DNA of 64,000 nt from Pieris napi. Taxonomy: Eukaryota; Arthropoda; Insecta; Lepidoptera; Pieridae. Below the pieces are notes generated by a model that had not been told where the DNA came from, searched no databases, and saw only the letters and a program-made list of their open reading frames with translations. Positions 25,301-37,800 of this stretch are shown here, in pieces (position 1 is the first letter of the stretch; each line of letters starts with the position of its first letter). The DNA is taken from the NCBI RefSeq assembly GCF_905475465.1, contig NC_062236.1:6706001-6770000 (forward strand). Direction: 5' to 3'. A program made the position numbers and the translations under genes.

Positions 25301-27348
25301 AACATTACTTTAAAAATTACTATAGGGTAGTTTCATATTATACACTGTAACACTAGGGCAATAAATATTTATTTCATAGAGATTAGTAATGAGATTGATA
25401 CCTAATATCAACTTTCAATTGCTAATTAACACAATTAAATTTTTAGGACATCGAATGACGTGGAAGCAATATCATAGACTTGAGGATATCCACGGATTTT
25501 TAGACTACTTAGCCAAAACATATTCCGCTATAATAAGTGTTCGGTCTATAGGGAAATCATTTGAAGGAAGAGATCTTAAGGTATTATTTTGATATCCTTT
25601 TTTCAGATTTATAAATCAGAAACTGTTTAATCTTAGAAATTGATTTCCTTGCCAGGTATTGCGTATATCAAATGGTAAACCTTCAAATAAGGCAGTATTC
25701 ATAGATGGTGGGATGCATGCGCGGGAGTGGATAAGTCCAGCAACTGTCACGTATTTTATCAACCAATTCGCTGAAAACTTTGACGAAGAGGAAGACGACA
25801 TCAGAAATATAGACTGGTAAGATATGAAAACGGCAACTTTATTTAGTTCAAATTTCAAACTAATTATCAAAATTATGACTGTAAATCAAACGAGTTAATA
25901 GTTGCCTACATTGTTCAAGTAGAATTGTGCGCAAATAGCACAATGACACATAAAAAACACTTTAGATGCTGTTTTACGTATTTTTATTAAATTATTTATT
26001 GACTTGTGATGCGATTTAATGAAGTAATTTTATAAGTTTAGACGACACCTTTATAATTTAAGGTACTTCCTTCCCGTGGTGAACCCTGATGGTTACGAAT
26101 ACACCCACACCGCTGATCGTTTATGGAGAAAAAACAGAAAACCAGCTGTTGGCAGGCAATGCGCTGGTACCGATCTCAATAGGAATTTCGGGTATAAATT
26201 AAATTGTATATTGATTATAAATGGATTAATAGTTTTTATTTTCTTGTTGTAATTTACAAGAACGTGGCATACTCTTTTTACACTTGTATGTAGGATATAC
26301 AATATTATTTAAAACGCAAGTTAGTGTTGAGTGCGGTTGATTTAATGCGTATATTTTATAGATACCGTTGGGGCGGCAAGGGTGCTTCAGCCAATCCCTG
26401 CAGTGACATTTTCAGAGGAAACCGAATGTTCTCAGAGCCAGAATCGAAAGCTTTGGGAGTAAGTGGCATAAAATTTTACGTAAATATGTTTTTCAACTGA
26501 AGGAGCCCCTGAGTCATAGACAAATAGAATACAGTTTCAGAGACACTTAATTGATAAAATATAAGTGGTAATTTATCCTTATCTATGGTGATTAGAATAA
26601 GTGGTCCTTCAAACCTTAAGGGTACTAATTAAGCTAAGGAAAAGACATGTACTTGTATATATGTGTTGTCATTTAATGCCTCAAAATAATACAATAGACA
26701 ATTGAAACTAGAAACCATATTATAAATACTGTCTGGTAATCAACAAGCATTGTTATCAAATTTTTCTGGCTTAAAATTAGGATTGCCTATCCCATAAAAA
26801 TATATTTTTCAAATATAGAATATTATAAGGCAAAAATTATTTCCAGGATTTTATCAAGAATACAGCAGCTAACTTTACAGCATACCTAACTTACCACAGT
26901 TATGGCCAGTACATTTTGTACCCATGGGGATATGATAATGTGGTGCCCCCAGATCACAAAACCCTAGATGACGTTGGAAAGAGCATGGCAGATGTAAGTA
27001 ATACATTTTAATAAAAGGCCCACATTTAAAAAAAGCAAATTAAGTAAGTTTAGTTTTCTGATCATAAAGTTGAAAAGTTGAGTTGTTGATTGTTTTGAAA
27101 TTTTATAGGCAATAAAACAAATTGATGGGTCAAAATACACAGTGGGATCATCAAGTGGAGTATTGTATCCTGCTGCAGGAGGATCAGATGACTGGGCAAA
27201 AGGGCAAGGAATCAAGTACTCATTTACAATAGAACTGGGTGACACAGGCCGATATGGTTTCATATTGCCTACTTCGTACATTGAACCTGTTGCTAAAGAA
27301 TCCCTGGCAGGATTAAGAGTATTGGCGCATTATGTAAACAAATATTAA
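22354..27348 (+). CDS. Secreted zinc carboxypeptidase, M14 family, B-type specificity
   Basis: Nine exons (22354-22444, 23821-24237, 24542-24733, 25447-25580, 25656-25816, 26063-26191, 26362-26458, 26847-26993, 27109-27348) join in frame into about 535 residues. A signal peptide (LVAFLAVTTAVFA) is followed by an activation pro-region and the catalytic domain from about HRMTWKQYHRLEDI. Zinc ligands are His (25716) and Glu (25725) of HAREW, and His of YHSYG (26895). Substrate-binding Asn-Arg is in LNRNFGY, and the catalytic Glu is in FTIELGDTGRYGF (27232). The specificity position reads GGSDDW (Asp at 27187), as in carboxypeptidase B, so it should cut C-terminal Lys/Arg; the A-type has Ile there. 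The pro-region carries an extra acidic insert of about 110 residues encoded by exon 2. Likely a digestive (midgut) enzyme; the tissue is an inference. Confidence 0.93.
23446..23732 (+). mobile_element. tRNA-derived SINE with 13-bp target duplication
   Basis: The head has pol III promoter boxes: A-box-like TGGCCTAGTGG (about 23457) and B box GGTTCGATCCC (23500-23510). The body is the familiar lepidopteran SINE sequence with CTGATCACCT and GATCATGAAACAGAT. The element is flanked by the 13-bp direct repeat AAATACTTCATAA at 23433-23445 and 23733-23745, so the insertion is complete and fairly young. It lies in carboxypeptidase intron 1. Confidence 0.85.
24944..25084 (+). other. Candidate alternative exon in carboxypeptidase intron 3
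   Basis: An open 141-bp block preceded by TTTTCCAG and followed by G|GTTCGT has exactly the phase needed to be spliced between exons 3 and 4 (phase 1 on both sides). It would add 47 residues starting ELCGLVTAKSYKFWRY and ending YWPYANWG. The donor is weak and family members do not normally have this segment, so it may be chance. Confidence 0.25.
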
Positions 27349-27409
27349 ATTCGTATAAACTATTTATTTTATTTCTAAGGTTGTGATTTAAACTTAATAT
27401 TTAAGAATT

Positions 27410-27814
27410 TTAATAAATTATTAATCTTGGACAGACTTTTATTACCTTAAAGGATTTGTTGCCTTCCTTGGAAGCTTCTAAGCTCTTTGACTTATCAACT
27501 TTTACTTCGGAAATAACTGATGTATCACCTAGATACGAGGTAGCCGTATTAGTAACCAATGGACTGCTTTTCAGTAAGTTTTCTGTTTCATTCGCTATGT
27601 TTTCGGCTTTCCTCAATATCAACTCCACGTCGTCTTCGTCGGTTATTTCAACATGATTATTGTGAGATAGTTTTTTGATTTCATTGAAGATCATTTTAAT
27701 TTCTTCATCGCTGTCTTTGAGGGCTTCACAAGTTTTTTCCAAGAGTAGGAACTCCTTATTACTGTTGTCACAGGACATTTCCTTAATTTCCTTCGAACTA
27801 GATATGGATGACAT
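27410..27814 (-). CDS. Small acidic protein, function unknown
   Basis: An uninterrupted 134-residue minus-strand frame starting MSSISSSKEIKEM and ending VIKVCPRLIIY. It is rich in Ser, Glu, Lys and Asp with two likely helical segments (LLLEKTCEALKDSDEEIKMI and DDVELILRKAENIANETENL). I do not recognise the family. It ends 62 bp after the carboxypeptidase stop, tail to tail. Its base composition and codon use look coding, and there is no signal peptide or membrane segment. It could be a complete intronless gene or one exon of a larger one. Confidence 0.55.
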   Translation of the reverse strand: MSSISSSKEIKEMSCDNSNKEFLLLEKTCEALKDSDEEIKMIFNEIKKLSHNNHVEITDEDDVELILRKAENIANETENLLKSSPLVTNTATSYLGDTSVISEVKVDKSKSLEASKEGNKSFKVIKVCPRLIIY

Positions 27815-28462
27815 GTTAGAAATATTGTTAAGACACTATCATAAATATTGTCTAATGTTTTACTTTGTTATACCACATATTTTAATGAAACATTTACATC
27901 TAACAAACGTGATTATTTTGTTGATGGCATTTTGTAAATTCTTTCCGGTTGCTAGGCAACTGCACAGATTACTAATTACTAGTATATAAGTTTTTTTTGG
28001 AGTTTATGGCTAGACCTTTAGGCCAATGTATTTAAGTATAGCCACCTACCACTGACAGATTATTTATTACTATCACAGTCTATAAATCATACTCTTTAAC
28101 GCTTAAGATCAAGATATAAAATATAGACACCGCCCTAAAATTGCAAACGTACGTCCTTTATTTTTCCACGCCATCCTAATGCTACTAAGAAGATAAAATA
28201 ATCTTTATCGTTTTTTAATTATGTAAGTTGGTGGCTCTGGCATGTGGCTGTGTCATGGACACGTTCGTGTGTTATAAGTTATAAGTTTCATATTACATCA
28301 TATTACAATATAAAAACGAACGATCTTAACTGAACTTAAATGTACACCGTAGCTTTTCTTAGTCAAAAGTTATACTTATTGCAAAACTCAATACGCAGCA
28401 AAATATAACATAACCACAAAATAGCGGCACTTCCCCCTTCACTGTTCTCGATTATCGTAATA
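27815..28462. other. Intergenic, nothing recognised
   Basis: AT-rich sequence between the small minus-strand gene and the foldback element. It should contain the small gene's promoter, but no clear motif stands out. Confidence 0.4.
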
Positions 28463-30786
28463 GACCACAAGCCCATGAACAAAAAATACCTGTGAAATGA
28501 CCCAACGTGAATTACGCTTAGAAGGCTGTTACTATATCTGAAAATAGCTCTGAGCACTATGCCGTCATTTCTGAGCGGTACATGTGAGTACGTGAGTGAA
28601 TGGACTTTCTCAGGTACAATGGGGGAATTTCGACTAATTATTAATGTACGGCTTTGTTATAAGTGTATAGATGATTAAAAATAATGTCGAAAAACCTAGT
28701 GCCGTACAAAAGTGATGGTGCCGGAAGTCGGTGCAAATTTTTAATTCGACGACAGTTGCAGAAGCAATATAGGTCATTTATTACTGTACGGCATTTGTGT
28801 GATTCCTTTTGGACACATATACAGATACTTTACCCGTAAACGCCGTACATATTTCCAGCGGAGCGGTCGAAAGCCAAGGGTCGGAACCCTACCCCTACAC
28901 CCATATACCCTAAGGTCATTGTAAAATGTACGGCAACATGTTCAAAATATTATTTAACACGGACAATAATGTTTTATAATTATGCCGTCCAAATATTATA
29001 GTTAATATTTGTGTAATTAAATATTTATCGAAATTTCAGGATTTACCAAGTTCTTACTGCTGTAAGATCAGAGAATAATGTACGGCAACTTGTTTTTTTA
29101 CATAATGTTACTAAACATTACCGTTGTACTTTATAGCCGTTCATTATAAATGGTAACAAATAAAAATATTATGATAAAAAATATATGAAATTTCCGAAAT
29201 TTAGATGACTTTTCAAATGCTCCTAGAGTAATATGGGGAGTAATATTTTCAAAGATTATTGTTATTTTATATGTAACAAATATAAATAAACAAAAAAAAC
29301 CAGATGCCGTACATTTTACTCCAGATTATTCTTTACAGCTGATAAAAACTTCGACGACGTTTGAGGTGTCCCTTAAGGTCATTAATAACTGTACATATCT
29401 GAGTATACTACCATAAGGCTGTAAAGTATATTTACAGCCTTATCGTACCAGCAGAGAGAGGTAAAGGAAAAATATTTTTAACAAAAATAAAAATATAATA
29501 CAGGGCGTCCCAAAGTTATGAGACATGAAAGGAAAGTACCTTAAATATCGCAGATAGGGTATTTTACTAAAAGAAGACTTTATGTTATTTTTAAAAGTTA
29601 GTAATTCTGCATTCAAAGATTTTTTAAAAACTACTTGCCTCGTCTGGAAATCGAACCGGCTTAAATTTAAAAAAAAAAACACCCCTACTTTTATGATGCC
29701 AATCGAAAGAATGGCCAAAACCTAATAACTTTTCTAAAGTAACAGACTCGTAGGGGATTTTTTTAGGCCGAATACGATAGATAATGTTTTTAATTTGATT
29801 AAAAAGATATATTCACGCTGTTCCTTTCTTTTAAAATACTATGTTACTTAAGAAGAGTTATTAGTTTTTGGCCATTCTTTCGATTGGCATCATAAAAGTA
29901 GGGGTGTTTTTTTTTACATTTAAGTCGGTTCGATTCCCAGACGAGGCAAGTAATTTTTAAAAAATCTTTGAATGCAGAATTAATAACTTTTAAAAATAAC
30001 ATAAAGTCTTCTTTTAGTAAAATACCCTATCTACGATATTTAAGGTACTTTCCCTTCATTTCCCATAACTTTGGGACGCCCTGTATTGGTAGGCGGTGGT
30101 AGCGGACTATCGAAAGTGTACGGCATTTATCTTTTATTAAAGATTGTCTAAAGTATTAATAACCTGTGTTATTGCCGTTCAGATAAATGTCACCGGAAAA
30201 TGACTCTTTTCTGAGGAAAGTAATTTACCCCATACACCTATGTGTTCCACAAAAAATGTACGGCATGCTGGAAAATGTTATCTATTTGTGAAGTACTCTC
30301 AAGATCATTTAATTTTATGTTGTTTCATATCATCATCACCTATATGCTAATCAGACATATGTTGCGACCCTTGGCTTTCGACCGCTCCGCTGGGAATATG
30401 TACGGCGTTTACGGGTAAAGTATCTGTATATGTGTCCAAAAGGAATCACACAAATGCCGTACAGTAATAAATGACCTATATTGCTTCTGCAACTGTCGTC
30501 GAATTAAAAATTTGCACCGACTTCCGGCACCATCACTTTTGTACGGCACTAGGTTTTTCGACATTTATTTTTAATCATCTATACACTTATAACAAAGCCG
30601 TACATTAATAATTAGTCGAAATTCCCCCATTGTACCTGAGAAAGTCCATTCACTCACGTACTCACATGTACCGCTCAGAAATGACGGCATAGTGCTCAGA
30701 GCTATTTTCAGATATAGTAACAGCCTTCTAAGCGTAATTCACGTTGGGTCATTTCACAGGTATTTTTTGTTCATGGGCTTGTGGTC
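28463..30786. mobile_element. Foldback element with 420-bp arms and many TACGGC motifs
   Basis: Arms 28463-28883 and 30365-30786 are inverted repeats beginning GACCACAAGCCCATGAAC, flanked by TA on both sides (28461-28462 and 30787-30788). The short motif TACGGC/GCCGTA recurs more than ten times, in both orientations, through arms and interior (for example near 28650, 28721, 28795, 28851, 28929, 29083, 29308, 30120, 30259). Such dense subterminal motifs are usual transposase-binding sites. No ORF of size is present. A second foldback (29501-30083) is nested in its centre. Confidence 0.75.
29501..30083. mobile_element. Nested foldback MITE with CAGGGCGTCCC ends
   Basis: Ends CAGGGCGTCCCAAAGTTATG...CATAACTTTGGGACGCCCTG are flanked by TA (29499-29500 and 30084-30085). 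The two halves pair over roughly 220-270 bp each, leaving a small loop. The TA duplication is compatible with Tc1/mariner-type mobilisation. It lies inside 28463-30786 and so is younger than it. Confidence 0.8.
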
Positions 30787-31887
30787 TATAATAAATTATT
30801 TGACCCTTCAATTAACCAGTGGTATAATTTAATTTTGAAGAAAATGATAGATTTGAAATTACTACGCCAAACTTTATTGTTGATGTATGATTTTGTTATG
30901 ATTAGGTTTTTGGATCGGGGGCACCGTATGGTAGCAAATCTAAAACGTATTGATGACAAAAGTACAACGTTGCACTTTAACGCATCTATTATTACTAATA
31001 TGCATCTTAACAACAGAGCAATTATTCAAAGTAGCTAAATTTCATAAATATCGCTACACGGTGATACTGTGATATGTTTCTGCTCCATTATTTTTAGTAT
31101 TTTCTACATTTTATTTTTTTGTATAGCAATGATTAACGTTGCAAAAAGAACGATAGTATATAAATAAAAATGATGAGATATAAACTTTTACATTTGAGAA
31201 AATTATGATTGTATGAAATATTGGCTTTAACTATTGTTTTTTTTTTGTTTGGGTTTAGTATGATCTTGTTTATCTTCTGATAACTAGTTCAATCTCCATT
31301 TCTATACACTCAAGCAGAATACTGCTTGAGTGTATAGAAATGGAGCTAACAATACTTGCTCAAGCAAATCGCAAAGGGCCGTGTTATCTAAAGTTTTTGT
31401 GAACATCATTGTGAACTGTGACCGTTACAAGACTGAGAAGACGTGCATTTGGTTGTATATTACTCTTAGAATCTTGTTTTTTTTAATTAAAATTTAATTG
31501 AGTAGCTATGAATGTTCTAAAAATTTTCATATCATAACAGCACTATTTTTATAGTACGAGATCCGGCTGCAGGATTAGTGCGCTCATCGGTTATATTTTG
31601 CTAAAAAACAAATTTTTATGTTTTGTTAAAAAATTTAGCCGAGAGTGGCTTTTCTATTATTGTACTATCATAATATTATGTATTCATTATTGTACTCTAT
31701 AGGTTGACAATTGACATTAGTAATTATCTTTGAATTTGTATTTTGTAATGAAAAATGCTGTATTATATTTAGGACATAATTCAGATTTTTTATTATATTT
31801 AATTGAATAAATGTTACTCTGAAATTTACAGTTTAAAGTACGTATCGTAACAATTAATAGTGGAGAGATTCTAAAAGTGAATTCATT
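30787..31887. other. Intergenic, upstream of PRPF6
   Basis: AT-rich; holds the 24-bp perfect hairpin at 31294-31345 and the presumed PRPF6 promoter. I see no gene: the open frames here have no recognisable features. Confidence 0.45.
31294..31345. repeat. Perfect 24-bp hairpin
   Basis: Arms 31294-31317 and 31322-31345 are perfectly complementary around a 4-nt loop (AATA). It lies about 540 bp upstream of the PRPF6 start codon. Origin unknown; resembles the hairpins at 2853 and 4825 in geometry but not in sequence. Confidence 0.65.
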
Positions 31888-34800
31888 ATGTCGGTGCCTC
31901 CACAAGCATTTGTAAATAAGAATAAAAAACACTTTCTCGGTATTCCAGCACCTCTTGGATATGTAGCAGGTGTTGGTAGAGGGTAAGTTACGTGTAAAAC
32001 TTTATTGATATTAATATTAGTTAAAATAATTTATTTGAAAGTGATCATAGTTCTGTTTATTTGTATGGGACTGTGTGAGACTAGGGCTGCCATCCGTCCG
32101 GGTTTCCCCGGATTTGTCCTAGTTTGGAAGACGTCCGGGCGGGGTTTAAATAGTAGTCCGGGTTTTCGATCAGACCCCGTTGGCATCATTTATGTAAATA
32201 AAAGCTATGGGTTAGGTATTTTATTAACTGAGTAACTAATATTGGGTTTGTTTATCTTTTATTTAATCCCTAAGAAGGTTAAAAAATAAAGCAAAATTAC
32301 TCACTTGTCGTCACAAGAACGATTAAACACACTATTTCATGCAAAAAAAGAGGCTTTCCTAGTAAACAAATTAACGTAAGACTGACGCCAGATCTTGGCT
32401 ACTAGGGTTAAAATTAAAGTTTTCTTCTATCAAGTACGGAGTAAAATATATTAATCAAGATGTAAGTGAATGAAAAGAGTATTGAAATGTCTGGGGTGAA
32501 AGCTCCAAAATCCGGGGAACTTACGCTTCCAGACCTGGGGAGAAGGTTTTACAGATGGCAGCCCTATGTGAGACCATAGAAATTTTCAAGAAAAGGATAA
32601 AGCTCTAAAGGGCCTACTGTAAATACCTATATACTCTTTAACATGATATGTGTTTAACATTGAGATGTGATAAACTAAGTAAGGCCTATATTTATATATA
32701 TTTTTTAAATTTCAGTGCTACCGGGTTTACTACTCGATCTGATATTGGGCCAGCCAGGGATGCCAATGATGTCTCGTAAGTAAATTTAACACCATTTTAC
32801 TTTATAAGTTAAAAAAAATTCTTTACATAAAATGCATCAACATTATTTATTACTTTCACATTTATAAGTTTACTTAATTTCTGTGCTTTGCGTCACTTTA
32901 CACTATTACACCGTTATTAAATAAGAATAGGGTTTCTTAATTTTATAGCATATTCATTATACAGTATACACTGCAACAAGTAAAAGTATTATGTAAAGCT
33001 AAAACTTTGTTTTACAACTATTATATTTAATGTTTAACTAAATTACAGTGATGACCGCCATGCTCCACCAGCAGCAAAGAGAAAAAAAAATGATGAAGAA
33101 GATGACGATGAAGACTTGAATGATTCCAATTATGATGAGTTTTCTGGCTACAGTGGATCTTTATTTTCCAAGGTAACAAATCATTCTTGCCAGTGTATAA
33201 AATAAACACTTTCATTAAGAATCTTTTATATAAAATATTTTACTTCATATATTCCCAGCATGTTAAGAATATTGAAATACAAGTCTATTTTGTGTAGTAT
33301 TTGAAATTATATTAGATTGTATTATTGTTTATGACTGGGTTTTCTACAAGGTAGCATTATATTTTTATTTTTAAAAACCATAACTACTAACTGACTGTAC
33401 ATAAACAATAAATTTAGTTAATGCATAATGTGTAGTGATGAAAATATTGTATAAAGAATTTCCATCACAGTACTTAATGTGCACATTTATCCATTTGTAT
33501 TGGAAAAGCATAATTTTTTAAGGATCCCTATGACAAAGATGATGCTGAAGCTGATGCTATTTATGAATCAATTGATAAACGAATGGATGAGAAAAGAAAG
33601 GAATACAGAGAGAAACGTCTTAAAGAGGACTTGGAAAGATATCGTCAAGAGAGGTAAATTTTGATATGTTGTACATATATTCCTCAAAAAGTACTGATAT
33701 ATACATATGTTTAACTAATAATAGGAGCATGTGATATAGACTCTATTTTAATTAAAAAAAGAAAAGTGCCCTGCTTTGTGTGATAATATATAGAATTTGT
33801 CATTTTGATTTAGTGACAATTATTTCACAAATCATATTTGTCTTTATTCATAAAATATATTGAAATTGTTATATCAATTTCATGCAGCAGTGTGCAAATG
33901 GATTATTTATTTACACTTTGTTGCAATAAAAATAAAAGAAACACAATACATAATTAATTAGTAAACATAATTTTGCATATTAATAGTTGGAGGATCATAA
34001 TTAAAAGCCATATATTTCACAAAATAAATATTGCCTATTAAAATCACAAAAAAAATAGTATCAGTGTCTCTTAAAAATAAAATTATTTTTCAGGCCAAAA
34101 ATACAGCAGCAGTTTTCCGATCTTAAAAGAGAATTAAAGATGGTATCTGAAGATGAATGGTCAGCTATACCAGAAGTGGGTGATGCACGAAACAGAAAGC
34201 AAAGGAATCCGAGAGCTGAGAAGTTTACACCATTACCAGATAGTGTACTGTCACGGAATCTAGGTGGAGAGTCAACATCATCTATTGATCCAACATCTGG
34301 ATTGGCGTCCATGATGCCTGGCCTGGCAACACCTGGAATGTTAACACCTTCTGGTAAGCATAATTGGCAGTATCATGCTCTTATCTGACCTATCAAATCA
34401 AAATATATGTTACAATGCCGGCTGTTTTTTACATTACATTTGAAATTGATCTATTATAAATTACATGAGTTTCTATAGTCGTAGTATTATATGTAATACT
34501 AGTGGACCCCACAGACGTTGTCCTGCATGATATTTCAAGCTATTAGGATATTAAAGTATGAAAGTACCGACTGCAGCGCCACCTGCCGGGCTGATTTGTG
34601 AATCTAAACCATTCCCAGATCCCCTTGAACACACACAAAAAATTTCATCAAAATCGGTCCAATCGTTTGAGAGAAGTTTAGTGACATACACACTCACAGA
34701 AGAATTATATATATAAAGATTAACATAATGTTTAGTGTTTACAATTACTTCCAAAGCAAAATTGATATTTTTACAAATAATAAAATAATAAATACACCAC

Positions 34801-37800
34801 AATGTATGAAAATTTATAAATATTTTTTCTAATTCATTATTAAATAATATGTAGTCTAAACTTAAGAATTACTAACATTTGCTGACTGACAGCTATTCTC
34901 CAGTTATGCAAGAAAACTAACATTTGCAGTACATATTCAATACTTATTATTAAAAGTAGTTAATTAAATACATAATGAAAACATGAAATAGCTTGATTTG
35001 AATAAAAAGTTGTATACATTTTTAAAAGTATTTATATTAACATTAATTTACACGTGTGTAGTTTAGTATATTATTATTTATGTATTTCTAGGCGACCTGG
35101 ATCTTAGAAAAATAGGTCAAGCCCGAAACACTCTCATGACAGTAAAGCTGTCACAAGCATCAGATTCTGTCACCGGACAGACTGTAGTTGATCCAAAAGG
35201 CTATTTAACTGACCTACAATCCATGATACCGACTTATGGAGGAGATATTAATGATATAAAGAAAGCCAGGCTCTTGTTGAAATCAGTTAGAGAAACAAAT
35301 CCTAATCACCCACCGGCTTGGATTGCCAGTGCTAGATTGGAAGAAGTTACAGGTAAGTGATTTATAATGCTCGATACTAATTATACAGTGGCGTTAACTC
35401 ATACAAACAGAAATATTTTTAACCCAAATTTTTTACTGTGAATAAATGTGCCGAAGCCATGTAGAAGTTTAAATCGCACTGCTTAATTATATTTTTGTGA
35501 CATGACAACACTGTTGTTGACAGTACTCATGATACGTACGATATGCAAAAAAATATTAAAGTATATAATTTTACTGAATAAATAAAATAAGTCATAGCAA
35601 ATAGGAATTATATTAGTTTGTATAGCAGCCACGTCGGTTCTCTATGCGCATTACGTATTTTATTGCCATTATTTTTGTAAAAGGAAATTTAAATTTATTG
35701 AATGAAACATTTCAGGAAAGATCCAAGCGGCTCGTAACCTTATAATGAAGGGTTGCGAAGTTAATCCCAGTAGTGAAGAGTTGTGGTTGGAAGCCGCCCG
35801 TTTACAACCCCGGGACACAGCCCGGGCTGTTATTGCGCATGCGGCGCGTAATTTACCACATAGTGTTAGAGTTTGGGTCAAAGCTGCCGATTTGGAACAG
35901 GAGCCTAAGGTAGGGATTTTTTGACAGTAGATACACAAAAATTTGTGTAATAACCTTGAGTGTATAACATGCAGTTAACTTGCTCCTAAAGATAAGTTAA
36001 ACATTGTTTGCAAAACCAGAACCGTAAAGTCGACGCCTTCCTATTGACTAAGAATAAGTATAAGGAAATAGCTGAAAAATTCAGTTTTAAATATGTTGCC
36101 ATTCTTCTGAATTGGGTTTTTAAATGTCTTACAACTAGTTGAGAATTTGCATTACTTTTTAAATTCTATTATTTTCAAAGTTAAATATTATTTGTTATAA
36201 AGTATATAATTCTCTATCTTTATATATATAATTCTTCTGTGAGTGTGTATGTCACTGAACTTCTCTCAAACGACTGGACCGATTTTGATGAAATTTTTTG
36301 TGTGTGTTCAAGGGGATCTTGGGAATGGTTTAGATTCACAAATCAGCCCGCCAGATGGCGCTGCAGTCGGTACTTTCATACTTTGCTTTACTAATCGCTT
36401 GAAATATCATGCAGGACAACGTCTGTCGGGTCCACTAGTATTACTGTATTATACAGACTACAGGGTTATTGGTAATTCGACGTATGCCCCCATATGTATT
36501 ATACAAAAGTGAAAATAAACATGATAGTGTAACACATCCCTACGGGAATGCGTCGAAATATTGCGGTCTTTGTTTGATATTTAAAGACACAAACATTTGC
36601 TTGCCTTATAGTTACAGTAAATATATTTTATTTAACATCCCTTAAATACAATTAAATGCGCGTCATGCATCACAGGCGAAACGTCGTGTATTCCGCAAAG
36701 CGTTAGAACACATACCAAACTCCGTACGGCTTTGGAAAGCGGCCGTTGAACTGGAGAATCCAGAAGACGCTCGCATTTTACTATCGAGAGCAGTGGAATG
36801 TTGTCCCACAAGTGTCGAGTTATGGCTAGCATTGGCTAGATTGGAAACATACGAAAATGCAAGGAAAGTACTGAATAAGGCCCGGGAAAATATACCAACG
36901 GATAGACAGATTTGGGTCACCGCTGCTAAACTGGAAGAAGCGCATGGTAAGTTATTAAATTTTTACGCTTAATAATAGTCAATGATGATGTTTGATTAGC
37001 TACGTTATCCAGAAGCAAAAAGTTGTAAGTAACACTGTCATTTAAAAAAACAGCGGCGCTAAAACCTTCAATGTCTGCCTCATATTTCTCTATCTGTTTC
37101 GTGATCAGCCTTCAGTGCCTGACACACGCCAGAAACTTTTTTGGGTCTAACGCATGTCGGTTTACTCACCTTGTTTTCCAACACCGTACGAACGAATGCT
37201 GAATGCGCATATAGGCAGAAAATATATTGGTGCACTGCCGGGGAACGGACCTACGACTAAACGACACTGTAATTTGATAATTTCAATAGCATTTATATTG
37301 AAAATTGTGCAGCTCTCAAACAAAAAAATAATTTCGTAAACATTTTTAAATTACCAAAATACAGTACCAATACTCTGTACTCTCTCAATGGCTCAATAAC
37401 AATGATTATGATGAACTCAATAATTAGCGGAATTCGATAACGCCAATCGCGGGTTTTTGCAATTATTACAAACGAATAATATAATGACGATACGTGTAAT
37501 GTTAGCTAATGCTAAACATAGATGACATAATTTTTATCAATCCATAATGTTATTATATGTATAGAATTAGCTAACTTGACACATATCAGCGTCATCTGTT
37601 TTCAATTGTTGTATTAACCCACGACCAATCAATATAAGCGCTAATTTTAATGCCAAAAAAAACTAGTTTAGTCAAATTCATTCTTGAGAGGGCTTCTATA
37701 GATTTATAAGATTTGACACACCAACATAGAATATGACAAAATAAATTGACATTTACATTCTAGTTTGACATGGCTGGTTGTGCCCTTTTTAAAAATAACC

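Noticed and set aside
30781..31038. 85-residue plus-strand frame next to the foldback element
   Set aside because: It begins inside the transposon end and has no recognisable domain or splice context.
31294..31345. microRNA precursor
   Set aside because: The arms are perfectly paired with a 4-nt loop, unlike a typical animal pre-miRNA, and no homologous mature sequence is recognised.
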